28,656 bases of DNA from DASCNA01 sp036011305. GTDB taxonomy: Bacteria > Verrucomicrobiota > Lentisphaeria > Victivallales > GWF2-38-69. Below the pieces are notes generated by a model. The model saw nothing but the letters and a program-made list of their open reading frames with translations, was not told where the DNA came from and made no database searches. The stretch lies in NCBI GenBank assembly GCA_036011305.1, contig DASCNA010000142.1:1-28656 (forward strand), given 5' to 3'. Positions within the stretch are counted from its first letter, which is position 1. The number at the start of each line of letters is the position of its first letter. The translations under genes and the position numbers were made by a program. Below, in pieces: positions 15,821-24,967 of the stretch.

Positions 15821-17347
15821 ATGAAGTTTTACAAAGAATTATTCAGAGAGATACGCAAATCTAAAAAAATATCAGTATCCACCCTGGCAAACTCCATTGA
15901 AAGATCCTACAATGCCGTTCATAAATGGGAAAATGGAGAACGAAATCCTTCAGCAGGAGATGTAAGGCTTATGGCAATGATTTTGGAAATAAGCCCTTCT
16001 GAAATTTCCGATCTTGAAGAACTGGTTCCTATCCATAAAAAATCTTCAAATACTGGAATTGATACTTTATCAGGTGACCTGTTAGTAGAAAAATACCTTC
16101 ATGAAATTAATAATATAATTCAAAACTACGGAGAAATTCCTGAGATTAATATAGAAGCAGTAATAGGCCTGGAAAATAAAGTAAAACAGACAAAACGCCA
16201 GATAGAAATTCAGAAACGAAGAGCATCAAACTATAAAAAAACCTTAAACCTGGCACCAATAATTATTTATGCCAAAGATATAGGGCTCCGCTATAGTTAT
16301 GTGAATGATGAATTTATCAATCAGACCGGTTTATATTCAAAAAATGATGTTATAGGTACTAAAGCATCTGAAATATTTGACTTCAAAGAAATTAAAAACA
16401 TAATGAAGTATGAACAGGAAGTTCTAGAAACCTTACAGCCCGTACGAAATAGGGAAATTTCAATACCTGGAACAAAAAACAGAAAGACTGGACTTATAAA
16501 CATATTTCCCCTTATTGAAGAAGATAAAAGAATTGAATCAATTGTCTGTTCAATACATGATATTACATATATTAAGAAACTTCTTGACAGATTTGAAAAG
16601 CTTGATACCCTGCTGAATGAAATGGAAGATTATATTTATATCAGAACTTTAAACCCTGACAGATTTATATATAGAAGCAGAGGGATTGAACGAATTACAG
16701 GCAGAAAAAAAGTAGAATTTTATGAAGATCCCAAACTGTGGTATAATCTAGTACACCCTGATGACATAAAACAGGCGACGATACAACCGGAAGATTTAAA
16801 AACAGATTATATCAAAAAAAAATATAGAATAAAGAATATTTTAGGCGGGTACAGATGGATAGAAGATAAACACTACAGGAGTGTCATAGACTCTTTAGGT
16901 ATTCCCTATTATTATGGAATAGCGAGGGATATATCAATACAGGTTGAACAGGAAGAACTGAAAGAACTGTTGGAAATCTATACAAACTTTATTGATGTGG
17001 GAATAGGAATATTGGATTACGATTTAAAAAAATATTTGTATATCAATACTTTTTTTGAAAAGATCATAGGTTATACGAAGAAAGAAATAATAAATATATA
17101 TGCATATGATTTTATGCTGCAGAAAGTTATACATCCTGAAGATAAAGATAAAATGAAAAAATATCAGTTAGATGAAGACCTTAAATACTACACCATTAGA
17201 ATAGTTTCTAAAAACAGAAAAATCAAATTAACCAGCGTTACAAGAAAAAACATAAAATTTAAAGGAAGAAAATGTAGATTTATTGCAGTAAAACTTCTCG
17301 AAAATCTTGGAAAGTTTGAAGGAGTTTGGCCCGTTTCTGCTGATTAA
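15821..17347 (+). CDS. HTH-PAS one-component transcription regulator, three PAS domains
   Basis: The 508-aa protein has an N-terminal Cro/C1-type helix-turn-helix at about 5-65 (VSTLANSIERSYNAVHKWENGERNPS). A helical linker follows (about 112-140, coiled-coil-like), then three PAS domains at about 141-250, 262-374 and 384-505. The second and third carry the typical VHPDD or IHPED and GYTKKEI segments. There is no kinase, GGDEF, sigma-54-interaction or other output domain, so it probably senses a ligand or redox signal through PAS and acts directly on DNA. The ribosome-binding site AGGAG (15809-15813) is 7 bases before the ATG. The 14-bp inverted repeat upstream fits autoregulation. It is a close paralogue, with the same architecture, of the broken gene at 23297-24778. 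Confidence 0.85.
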   Translation: MKFYKELFREIRKSKKISVSTLANSIERSYNAVHKWENGERNPSAGDVRLMAMILEISPSEISDLEELVPIHKKSSNTGIDTLSGDLLVEKYLHEINNIIQNYGEIPEINIEAVIGLENKVKQTKRQIEIQKRRASNYKKTLNLAPIIIYAKDIGLRYSYVNDEFINQTGLYSKNDVIGTKASEIFDFKEIKNIMKYEQEVLETLQPVRNREISIPGTKNRKTGLINIFPLIEEDKRIESIVCSIHDITYIKKLLDRFEKLDTLLNEMEDYIYIRTLNPDRFIYRSRGIERITGRKKVEFYEDPKLWYNLVHPDDIKQATIQPEDLKTDYIKKKYRIKNILGGYRWIEDKHYRSVIDSLGIPYYYGIARDISIQVEQEELKELLEIYTNFIDVGIGILDYDLKKYLYINTFFEKIIGYTKKEIINIYAYDFMLQKVIHPEDKDKMKKYQLDEDLKYYTIRIVSKNRKIKLTSVTRKNIKFKGRKCRFIAVKLLENLGKFEGVWPVSAD

Positions 17348-17373
17348 TATAATTCATAGTTTACTTGCTATGT

Positions 17374-17393
17374 TTATTATTGCGTCATAATAA
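17374..17393. other. Weak stem-loop after the first HTH-PAS gene
   Basis: TTATTAT (17374-17380) and ATAATAA (17387-17393) pair around TGCGTC, 27 bases after the stop codon. It is AT-only and has no U-run, so it would be a poor terminator at best. Confidence 0.25.
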
Positions 17394-17432
17394 GCAATGA
17401 CAACAAAGTTTAATCTTCATCAACTACCATAT

Positions 17433-17473
17433 TGTACATTGTATATAATTTATATATTATAATACAATGTACA
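17433..17473. promoter_or_regulatory. 12-bp inverted repeat related to the HTH-PAS operator
   Basis: TGTACATTGTAT (17433-17444) and ATACAATGTACA (17462-17473) are perfect arms around 17 AT-only bases. The half-site is nearly that of the 15707-15747 repeat but in the opposite relative orientation, with arms pointing outward there and inward here. TATAAT hexamers lie at 17444-17449 and 17458-17463. It lies 230 bases before the small membrane protein gene at 17703, in a 355-base gap. That gap also holds TATAAT at 17568-17573 and the start-stop unit at 17575-17595. Confidence 0.6.
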
Positions 17474-17574
17474 TAAATTAATTGAGTATTAATGTCCTCC
17501 ACTACAGAAAACTATATATAGCATAAGTATATTAATATATAATGATACTATTTTAGGGTTATTAGAATATAATT

Positions 17575-17665
17575 TAGGAGTTAAATAATATGTGACGAAA
17601 AAATAGTTAAAGATATCAAGATAATGACTAGGATTAATGAGCTGATTGATAATTTAATTGTATAA
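17575..17665 (+). other. Start-stop unit or broken short ORF with a good ribosome-binding site
   Basis: TAGGAG (17575-17580) is 9 bases before ATG at 17590, and the next codon is TGA. In the +1 frame from 17591 there is a peptide-like run, CDEKIVKDIKIMTRINELID followed by NLIV, ending at TAA 17663-17665. It has no start codon of its own. Either a short coding gene lost its frame at the start codon, or this is a minimal ORF in the leader of the downstream gene. Confidence 0.35.
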
Positions 17666-17702
17666 TTTTATAACTCATACATTAAATGTTCAGGAGGATA
17701 TT

Positions 17703-17930
17703 ATGACTACAAAAGAAAAAATAAAACATAACATTCTACTTATTTTTATATGTTTTTTTATATTAATAATTGGGGCAGCAGTTATTCTGCTCTATATTGA
17801 TTTCAATTACATCCAAAATGATTTACAGCATAGTACCAGTATAGAAGTTACGTCAATATCAAAACAGGGTAATACTCTGAAAGGAAGCTTTGTAGAGTAT
17901 AAGAGTGTAAAACAAAACTGTAATAGATAG
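17703..17930 (+). CDS. Small single-span membrane protein of unknown function
   Basis: The 75-aa product starts at the ATG at 17703, which has a perfect AGGAGG (17692-17697) 5 bases upstream. An in-frame ATG at 17658 has no such site. The protein has a short basic N-terminus (MTTKEKIKHN), one strong membrane segment (about 11-31) and a soluble tail of about 40 residues with beta-like SIEVTSISKQGNTLKGSFVE. The orientation is probably N-inside, with the tail in the periplasm. The family was not recognised. The inverted repeat at 17433-17473, related to the operator of the preceding HTH-PAS gene, suggests that this regulator controls it. Confidence 0.65.
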   Translation: MTTKEKIKHNILLIFICFFILIIGAAVILLYIDFNYIQNDLQHSTSIEVTSISKQGNTLKGSFVEYKSVKQNCNR

Positions 17931-17948
17931 TAATATTATAATCTATAG

Positions 17949-18875
17949 CTATTTGTTATTACTATTCAAATATTCTAACTGTAAAGCTATAGCATTTAAT
18001 ATTGGCATATTATATCCTGCAGATTTTGCAGCATTGATTGCTCCCCAATAAATAGCATCCAGCTCAAGTGGACGTTTCAGTTTATAATCAAGCATCATAC
18101 TTGTTTTGTAATCTTTCAAGTCATCTGTAAAATCAAGCATTTTTTCTGCTAATTCAACTGGTAGAGAAAAATTGCATTTATTTGCCCCTGCTATAACTTC
18201 AAGCATCATATCTCTAACCAGAGTTCGTGAAGCAAGGTTATTCATAATCTGTTTTGTTGTTGCATTTAAAATAACAGATACCCCATTATAAGGTATATTC
18301 CATACTAACTTTTCCCATCTTGCCTCTCCAATATTACCAGTCATAATAAAATTAATATCTGCCTGTTCAAATTCACGAGCCAGCAGTTTCATATTTTCTG
18401 TTATTCCAGCCGGTTTATAGTGTAAAAAATATTCACCGAATGTAATTCGACCTGCATCTAAGTGCCTTATGTGCCCGGGGCCAATTTTATTACTGGCAAT
18501 ATTTGTCACTCCGCTTAAAATGGTCGCTTCCGATACAATATTAGAAATATTTTCTTCAATACCTAAACCATTTTGAAGAACAAATACTATACCTTTTTTC
18601 TTTACTATGTTTGGAAGAATTTCAGACAGCTGTCTATTGCTTGTTGTTTTTAATGTTACGATTACAATATCGCATTTAGGCATATCTTTTGAATTTGAAT
18701 AAGCATTTACTTTAGGTATAGTAAAATTTCCCAAACTAGAATCAACTATAAACCCGTATTTTTTAACATGATTATAATCACTTCGCAGCAAAAAATGAAC
18801 ATCCTTATTATTACTGGCTAATACACCTCCATAATATCCACCTACTGCACCAACTCCAATAATTCCATATTTCAC
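17949..18875 (-). CDS. 2-dehydropantoate 2-reductase family protein (PanE/ApbA-like)
   Basis: The 308-aa protein starts at GTG (18873-18875), with AGGAG about 11 bases upstream. The N-terminal Rossmann motif is GVGAVGGYYGG (7-17). The conserved QNG is at 101-103 and the catalytic segment EKLVWNIPYNGVSVILNATT follows, with Lys189 as the likely acid/base and Asn193/Asn197 nearby. The C-terminal helices end in KRPLELDAIYWGAINAAKSAG, as in PanE. The family reduces ketopantoate to pantoate with NADPH for CoA synthesis. Many members are relatives with other 2-keto-acid substrates, and no other pantothenate gene is nearby, so the substrate is left open. It runs towards the small membrane protein gene, with 18 bases between the two stops. 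Confidence 0.85.
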   Translation of the reverse strand: MKYGIIGVGAVGGYYGGVLASNNKDVHFLLRSDYNHVKKYGFIVDSSLGNFTIPKVNAYSNSKDMPKCDIVIVTLKTTSNRQLSEILPNIVKKKGIVFVLQNGLGIEENISNIVSEATILSGVTNIASNKIGPGHIRHLDAGRITFGEYFLHYKPAGITENMKLLAREFEQADINFIMTGNIGEARWEKLVWNIPYNGVSVILNATTKQIMNNLASRTLVRDMMLEVIAGANKCNFSLPVELAEKMLDFTDDLKDYKTSMMLDYKLKRPLELDAIYWGAINAAKSAGYNMPILNAIALQLEYLNSNNK

Positions 18876-19033
18876 CGTAATATATACTCCTAAATTTTAA
18901 GTAAGTGAGATTAGAAATAAATTATTCAATTAGTATTTGCTATAAACAGATACCCTGAAACAAATTTTATCTTCAATTTCTGAGTTTGACAAATAGAGTT
19001 AGATAAAATGATGAATGTTAAATAATTACCTGT

Positions 19034-21688
19034 TTACAACAAAATAGCCTTACCATAATATACTGTTTCATCTTCAGGTGACTTCTTAGACAGAATTGAA
19101 GTTTTCATATTAACTGTTTTATTATCTGATGTTACAAATTTAAACTCAAAACTATCCGGAATTTTTTCTGATTTTAATATACTTTCAAATGTACCCTGAC
19201 TGTCAGGATGTAGTATTGCCTGCAAAGAGCGAGTTCCATTGATAAACTCCTGCTTTGGATATCCTGTTATCAGTTCAATTTCATCACTTAAATAATTTAA
19301 AACAATATCTTCTTTAGAAGCATTCCAATCAATTGCGGCGTCAAGAGTAGTTTCAAACAGTTCATCGTGAAGCTTCAAATACTGATTATCACTAAATGCT
19401 GAAATTTCACTGCTTGCACTTATTACATAAAGAAGATTGCTGTGTTTGTCCCTGATACTTGATTTTGTAGTTATAATACGTTTTATTTTTCCATTTGAAC
19501 AGATCATTCTCCATTTATATGTATAGGTGTCCGGCCAAGTAGCACAAACAAAGAGATTCATTCTGTCATCAGGATGATGCCTCTCTTTACCTGAAGACCA
19601 ATGATAAACATCTGGTTTATTTTCCCGAGAATAGCCTGAAATTCTAAGAAAAGATTTTTTACTTAAATGTATATGTTTCCGTGTAAATTGGTCAAAAACT
19701 GATATAAATTGCCCCTTTGAGTCCAGATAATCCTCTAGGTCATTAAAATTATTTCCTATTTGTTCATGATTATAAAAGTGTATGTCTGATTTCTTATCAA
19801 GTTTCAAGGACCATAAAATTGATGGAGAAAGTTCTTTAAATTCCTCTTTAAGAAGTTTATATATCTTTTTCTCTTTATATTTATAACTCTTTGATACATC
19901 AATACTTGAAGATAGTGTATAAAGTACAACTCCACTACTGTCTCTTAATTGAGAAACGGTAGTTCTTATCCATTTTATTCTGCCGTCAGCACAAATCATC
20001 CGCCATTCATGGGTATCAGTTTCCAGCGGATTAATTTCAAAATAGTGTTTATGCAAATCGTCAGGATGACAGTATTTAGACAAAAAAGTTTCCACATTAT
20101 CAATTTCATTTATCTCTTCAATAGGATAGCCAGACATTGCCTTAAAAGTTGTTTTACTGAAATAAATGAACTTTCTGGCAACATCATCAGTTACTGTGAC
20201 CATATTTCCAGTGGAATCAAGACAAGCTTCCAGCAACCTGATTTTTTCTTCTGATTCAACAACATCAGTAATATCCCTTCCAATCCCAAGTGTTCCTTTT
20301 CTGTTATTAAATGTTACTTCTGAATCAAATGTTTCATACCATCTTATTTCACCATCAGCCCTTATAATTCTGTATCTGTAGTTACGAGTTCTTTCTCCAT
20401 CCTGCACTAAACTTCTGTCATCAGGATGGACAACTTTATTTATAAAAAATTCCCGTTCTCTACCGATAAATTCCTTCCTTGAATATCCAAATTCTTTTTC
20501 AATAGCTTCAGGAGATTTACTCATATACAAAAATTTACTTTGAACAGGATCAAATATACTTAAGCCGAGAGATATTTCTTCAACGCATTTCTTAAGAAGC
20601 TTCCTCATTTCTTCTTCTTTAACAATTTCAGTAACATCCCGCCAAATCCACAGAATTCCTTTTTTGTTATTGAATGTAATCTCTGAATCAAAAGATTCCT
20701 GCCACATTATTTCTCCATTCCCCTTTATTATTCTGTACCTGAAATTGCGGGTATAGCTTCCTTTGTGCTGGGTATGCATATATCTGTCATCAGGATGTAT
20801 CATTGTATTAATGAAAAAATTTTTCACTTTATTAATGAATTTTTCCTTTGGATAACCGTAATCCTCCGCAAGCATTTCAGGAGATTTGCTTATATATAGG
20901 AATTCATCAGTCACCGCATCTATTATACTTACCCCTATAGATACTTCCTCTATGCTTTTTTGAAGCATCTCCCTGATTTCCTCTGATTTTTTTCTCTCTG
21001 TTATATCTATAAATGTACCAATTACACCTACGATCCTATGCTCTGAGTCAAAAACCGGAAGCTTTGATACAATACCCCATTTTGTTTTTCTACATCCGGG
21101 AATAATACGTTCATTTCTCAGTATGGACTGTCCGGTCTGAAATATTTTTCTGTCCTCTTCTGTATTTTTTCTTGCTTCTTCATTTGAAAAAAACATATAA
21201 TCATCTTTTCCCAGAACAGGAAGTTCAGGGTCATAGGAAACATTTTTCAGAAAAGAAGCATTTGCCGTCAAATATTTCAACCTTGAATCTTTTATGTAAA
21301 ACATTGTTTCCATTGAATCCAAAAGTGCTTTGATTATCAGAACTGACTGATTCAGTTTATTGTTCAGATTTTTGATTGTGTCCATAACAAGAGCTATCTG
21401 CTTCTGATGAGCTTCGTCATTAATCTCAGTAAGCCCAAGCCAGGAATCCACTACTCCAGAAAAACTGTGCTGAGAAACCTGTACAGGTTCTGGCATATCA
21501 GATATATCACTTACAGATACATTCAGGATATTGGCAATTTTTTTAACTGTATTTTCAGAAGGAATCAGCTGCCCTTTCTCCCATTTCCATAAAGTGGTTC
21601 TGCTAACCTCAAGAAGCTTGCCGAACCCCTTTACCGATATACCGCAATCATTACGGTACTTATTTATCCTGTCAAAGTATATTTTCAT
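19034..21688 (-). CDS. HTH-PAS one-component regulator with about six PAS domains
   Basis: The 884-aa protein starts with a Cro/C1-type HTH at about 5-62 (GFGKLLEVSRTTLWKWEKGQ). PAS domains follow at about 110-230, 240-360, 365-480, 485-605, 650-770 and 780-880. Several contain the marker HPDDR (or HPDS) and end in DITE/DVTE-type turns. The second and third are close internal duplicates (ISKSPEMLAEDYGYPKEKF against MSKSPEAIEKEFGYSRKEF). The fourth and fifth also resemble each other (HEWRMICADGRIKWI against YKWRMICSNGKIKRI). No enzymatic or other output domain is present, so the HTH is the only output. It is transcribed divergently from the MFS exporter, and the shared 201-bp region holds the 35-bp element also found before the membrane-fusion protein gene. 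The start lacks a strong Shine-Dalgarno sequence. Confidence 0.85.
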   Translation of the reverse strand: MKIYFDRINKYRNDCGISVKGFGKLLEVSRTTLWKWEKGQLIPSENTVKKIANILNVSVSDISDMPEPVQVSQHSFSGVVDSWLGLTEINDEAHQKQIALVMDTIKNLNNKLNQSVLIIKALLDSMETMFYIKDSRLKYLTANASFLKNVSYDPELPVLGKDDYMFFSNEEARKNTEEDRKIFQTGQSILRNERIIPGCRKTKWGIVSKLPVFDSEHRIVGVIGTFIDITERKKSEEIREMLQKSIEEVSIGVSIIDAVTDEFLYISKSPEMLAEDYGYPKEKFINKVKNFFINTMIHPDDRYMHTQHKGSYTRNFRYRIIKGNGEIMWQESFDSEITFNNKKGILWIWRDVTEIVKEEEMRKLLKKCVEEISLGLSIFDPVQSKFLYMSKSPEAIEKEFGYSRKEFIGREREFFINKVVHPDDRSLVQDGERTRNYRYRIIRADGEIRWYETFDSEVTFNNRKGTLGIGRDITDVVESEEKIRLLEACLDSTGNMVTVTDDVARKFIYFSKTTFKAMSGYPIEEINEIDNVETFLSKYCHPDDLHKHYFEINPLETDTHEWRMICADGRIKWIRTTVSQLRDSSGVVLYTLSSSIDVSKSYKYKEKKIYKLLKEEFKELSPSILWSLKLDKKSDIHFYNHEQIGNNFNDLEDYLDSKGQFISVFDQFTRKHIHLSKKSFLRISGYSRENKPDVYHWSSGKERHHPDDRMNLFVCATWPDTYTYKWRMICSNGKIKRIITTKSSIRDKHSNLLYVISASSEISAFSDNQYLKLHDELFETTLDAAIDWNASKEDIVLNYLSDEIELITGYPKQEFINGTRSLQAILHPDSQGTFESILKSEKIPDSFEFKFVTSDNKTVNMKTSILSKKSPEDETVYYGKAILL

Positions 21689-21745
21689 ATATTCACTTCA
21701 TGATTAAAGATTATTATTTTTCAATATGAAATAATAAAGTTTCCA

Positions 21746-21785
21746 ACAATGTTAACTCAAAGTAACATATAAGTTAATTTTATTT
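21746..21785. promoter_or_regulatory. 35-bp element (first copy) with ACAATGTT half-site, before the MFS exporter
   Basis: Bases 21751-21785 begin GTTAACT and end with the 17-base block ATAAGTTAATTTTATTT. They match 26654-26688 at 30 of 35 positions without gaps, and the last 17 are identical. A TATAAT -10 box starts 38 bases after the element (21824-21829), so a bound protein would sit upstream of the promoter, as an activator often does. GTTA/TAAC half-sites occur about every 10-11 bases. Overlapping its left edge, ACAATGTTAAC (21746-21756) resembles the half-site of the other HTH-PAS operators. Confidence 0.6.
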
Positions 21786-21889
21786 CTAAATCAAAAAATT
21801 CAAATGGTTTTAAATCAATTTAGTATAATATTGCCTTATTAAGATTTTCGGTGTTAAATTTAGCATAGTCATAAAAAACTAATCTCAAA

Positions 21890-23206
21890 ATGAAAAATAT
21901 AATTAAAAACGTTGTTTGTTCAGATAAGACAAAAAAGAAACTTTACAGCAATAGGAATTTTTTTTTATTATTTCAGGGACAGTTTGTATCAAATTTAGGA
22001 AATGCTGTTCAATCTGTAGCTGTAGTGTGGTTCATTCTAAATATTGCAGGAGCATCCAAATCCGGTTTTTACCTCGCTTTATTTTTTTCCTGCAGCCTTA
22101 TCCCTTCAATAATTTTTGGTCCTCTTACAAGTGTATGGGTTGATAGATTAGACAGAAAACTGATTATAGTCGGTGTTGATTTAATTAAAGGAGTTTTGAT
22201 TTTATTATTGACTTTGCTTACATATTTTCATTTCTATCCGCTTTTTTCGTTATTTTTTATAACTTTTATCTGCGCTTTTTTCAACACTTTTTTTATCCCT
22301 GCAGTTAATGCAACAATCCCGAATATTGTCAGATCTGAAGACCTGCTTAAAGCAAACTCAATAGCCGGGATATGTTTTCATCTACCTCTAATTATCGGAG
22401 CTGCCGCTGCAGGAATTCTATATTACAAAATAGGAATTGTAGGAGTTTTCACAGTTAACGGATTTTCATTTATATTGTCAGGTATCTCTGAAATGTTTAT
22501 TAATATACCTGCAGACAACGGAACAAGGTATACAACAAACAAGGTAAAATCTAAATTTACAGCGGATTTAAAATCAGGATTTTTTTATGTGAAAAACAGA
22601 AGGCCCTTAGTAGTTGCATTGATTTTTGCCGGTGCTCTAATTTTTGTTTCTGATCCTTTTTTTGCAATTCTTCTTCCAAAGATTATAAAATTTTCTTTAA
22701 AATTAAATGCTGCTGATTTCGGTTATCTTGGAGCAGCTTTTTCCATAGGAGCTTTAGCCGGAATGTTTGTTATCTCATTTCTTCCCCGCAGAAAGAAACT
22801 GTTTTATTTTATATTCATTGCCGGATTATTTGGTCTTGCATTAACATCAATACTTTATGGGATTCCAATAATCCCCGGTATTCAAAAACAGTTAACCAGC
22901 ACAAATATTTTTATATTTTTCTGCATTGTATCGTTTTTCAGAATGATTTTTGATTCGCTGGTCAATGTTCCGATATCAACTATTTTTCAAAAAAGAGTTG
23001 ATGACAGTTACAGAGGTAGGTTTTTCGGAGTGCAGAATACAATGTTTATTAGTTTGAAACCACTGAGTTTTATCCTAATTGGAATACTATCAGGTTTTTT
23101 ACAAATTTACATAATTATTTTTATCTTAAGCTTTATTTTTTTATTACTCTGTTTTTTTATATCAGTATCTTCTGACATTAAAGAGCTGTTTAATATTCAG
23201 CTTTAG
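21890..23206 (+). CDS. MFS exporter, DHA3 (macrolide/enterobactin efflux-like) type
   Basis: The 438-aa protein has about twelve membrane segments. Features of the DHA3 group are FLLFQGQFVSNLGNAVQSVA at the start, the helix 2-3 loop GPLTSVWVDRLDRKLIIVGVD, FFNTFFIPAVNATIPNIV, and RVDDSYRGRFFGVQNTMFI in the second half. DHA3 proteins export macrolides, siderophores and similar compounds by proton antiport. It is divergent from the 884-aa HTH-PAS gene. Its promoter region carries the element found also before the membrane-fusion protein, which suggests a shared export regulon. The ribosome-binding site is weak. The last membrane segments are extremely rich in Phe/Ile/Leu. Confidence 0.87.
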   Translation: MKNIIKNVVCSDKTKKKLYSNRNFFLLFQGQFVSNLGNAVQSVAVVWFILNIAGASKSGFYLALFFSCSLIPSIIFGPLTSVWVDRLDRKLIIVGVDLIKGVLILLLTLLTYFHFYPLFSLFFITFICAFFNTFFIPAVNATIPNIVRSEDLLKANSIAGICFHLPLIIGAAAAGILYYKIGIVGVFTVNGFSFILSGISEMFINIPADNGTRYTTNKVKSKFTADLKSGFFYVKNRRPLVVALIFAGALIFVSDPFFAILLPKIIKFSLKLNAADFGYLGAAFSIGALAGMFVISFLPRRKKLFYFIFIAGLFGLALTSILYGIPIIPGIQKQLTSTNIFIFFCIVSFFRMIFDSLVNVPISTIFQKRVDDSYRGRFFGVQNTMFISLKPLSFILIGILSGFLQIYIIIFILSFIFLLLCFFISVSSDIKELFNIQL

Positions 23207-23296
23207 TTTTATTCCGGTTAATTCTGCAATATACTTTCACCTATCTGCTCTATTATTTTATAAGCGATTTATATATTTTATATTCAATTACCATTA

Positions 23297-24778
23297 TTAT
23301 TTAATCGCTTCAATACGTGTAAGCTTGCATTTTTTCCCTTTATATTCAATAAAATTTTTGTTCAATTTTATCAGTTTAATATTTTTATTTTCAGTCAAAA
23401 TTCTTAACTTTACCATTCTGCATTTACTATTAGAATAATATCTCATATATTTACTGAGGTCATCAGGATATATCAAAACATCCGTAAAGAAATAGGGTGC
23501 TTTATTCTGCATTATGAAAGCTTTAGAATATCCTGTTAACCGTTCAAAAGCCTGATTAAGATACATATAAGTATCAGACTGGATATTTCTGATAATTATT
23601 CCTATAGGCATGATATCTGAATTGATTTTAAGTATTTCGTTTAACTCTTCATTTTCAATATCTTTAGTTATATCACGCGCAAAGCCAAAATAATAAAATG
23701 TATTTATTTTATTAAAATTTCTCAACTTATGAACACGGTTCTCTATCCATTTATGTTCACCTGTTTTATGAATAATTCTAAACTTAAAAATATTAAGACC
23801 AACCTGAAGAGTTTCATAATTGAGCATGTGTTCATCGTCTGGGTGAATAAGTTTATTCCACAGCTCCTCATCCTTATAGAAATCTTCTCTCGTCCATCCG
23901 GTCAGATATTCAATTCCCCTGCTTCTGTATTCAAATTTCTCAGGAAACAATGTTTTAAGATATACATATTCATTCGTTGCATCCAGTGCTGATTCCATAA
24001 GTTTGAACCGCTGCATCAAAACCTTTGTATCACTCGTCTCTCTTATTGTACAGATTATTTTTTTTGCAGCATTACTTTTATTAAAAACAGGTAATATTGA
24101 TAATAAACCGGTTCTTTTTCTATTAGATCCGGGGATATAGATTTCAGCATTTTCTATTTTTATATTTTCACTCAATGATTTCTGTTCATATACCATAATC
24201 TGTTTTATCTCTTTTATACCGAAAATATATGAAGATGTGGAATTGATTATTTCATCTCTGCTATAATTACCAACAGCCCTGATATACGAATCATTTATAA
24301 ATCTATAGCGCATATGACTATCCTTAATATATATCATTACAGGAGTACTGTTTACAGCAAGCAGTATATCTTCCATCTGTTTTTTTAAAATTATATTTTC
24401 ATGGTGAGTATCTTTTACATAATTCTCAAGATATATAAGTTTTTTAATTTTGTCATCAGAAATTTCTCCGTAATTACCTGTAAGTTTATCAATATCATTT
24501 ATATAGTTTTCCAACAGTATATTCACGGGAATTTTAGTAGAAGTATTTACTTCAGATTTATCTATTGAGGGAATACTGTCCTCAAGATCTGAAATTTCAG
24601 AAGGAAAAATATTCATAATCATTGCCAAAATACGAATATCACTGGGCGATGGTTTTCTCTCCCCGCTTATCCACTTTCTAACTGTACTATACGATCTGCC
24701 AAGACTGCCAGACAGAATTTTCAGTGTTATTTTCTTTTGTTTACGTATTTACTGAAAATTATCAATATAAAATTTCAT
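23297..24778 (-). pseudogene. HTH-PAS regulator paralogue, broken by a stop and a frameshift in the HTH
   Basis: From the ATG at 24776-24778 the frame reads MKFYIDNFQ, then TAA (24749-24751). It continues as an HTH (IRKQKKITLKILSGSLGRSY, then STVRKWISGE) until the run GAGAAAA (plus 24655-24661), where the frame slips. In the next frame it resumes as RKPSPSDIRILAMIMNIFPS and stays open to 23297. The join restores the pattern WxxGERxPSxxDxR seen in the 508-aa paralogue, so about two bases have been lost. The remaining 443-aa frame from a TTG at 24628 encodes three PAS domains but no DNA-binding domain. No other lesion is visible, so inactivation looks recent. A PAS-only protein could still be made from an internal start. 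It is divergent from the CoA-transferase gene. Confidence 0.8.
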
Positions 24779-24814
24779 TCACTCACTTCAACTTCCAATA
24801 TTATGCCGTTTAAG

Positions 24815-24861
24815 TGTTACAATGTACCTATATATAGATACATAGATACATAGTAACATAT
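24815..24861. promoter_or_regulatory. Degenerate operator-like region between the broken HTH-PAS gene and the CoA transferase
   Basis: TGTTAC (24815-24820) and GTAACA (24853-24858) are inverted. TTACAATGTAC (24817-24827) contains the ACAATGT half-site of the other HTH-PAS operators, followed as at 15721 by CTATATATA. AGTAACATAT (24852-24861) is identical to part of the 35-bp element at 21761. Between them is a tandem AGATACAT/AGATACAT. The region is AT-rich, so part of this could be chance. Confidence 0.45.
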
Positions 24862-24967
24862 TTTATATTACACTTCAACTACTCCTTCAATAGATATATA
24901 TTTATTCATGCCATATATTTACCTATCAACAAAACACAGTAATTATCAACAAAAAAGGAGGGAAATT

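Noticed and set aside
17949..18875. Firm assignment as pantothenate-pathway panE
   Set aside because: The family also contains reductases for other 2-keto acids, and no other pantothenate or CoA gene is in the window.
23262..23310. AAGCGATT/AATCGCTT inverted repeat between the MFS gene and the broken regulator
   Set aside because: The loop is 33 bases and one arm is inside the coding frame; too weak to call a terminator.
24838..24852. AGATACAT tandem as a possible CRISPR or phase-variable repeat
   Set aside because: Only two copies of eight bases; no spacers, no cas genes and no coding context.
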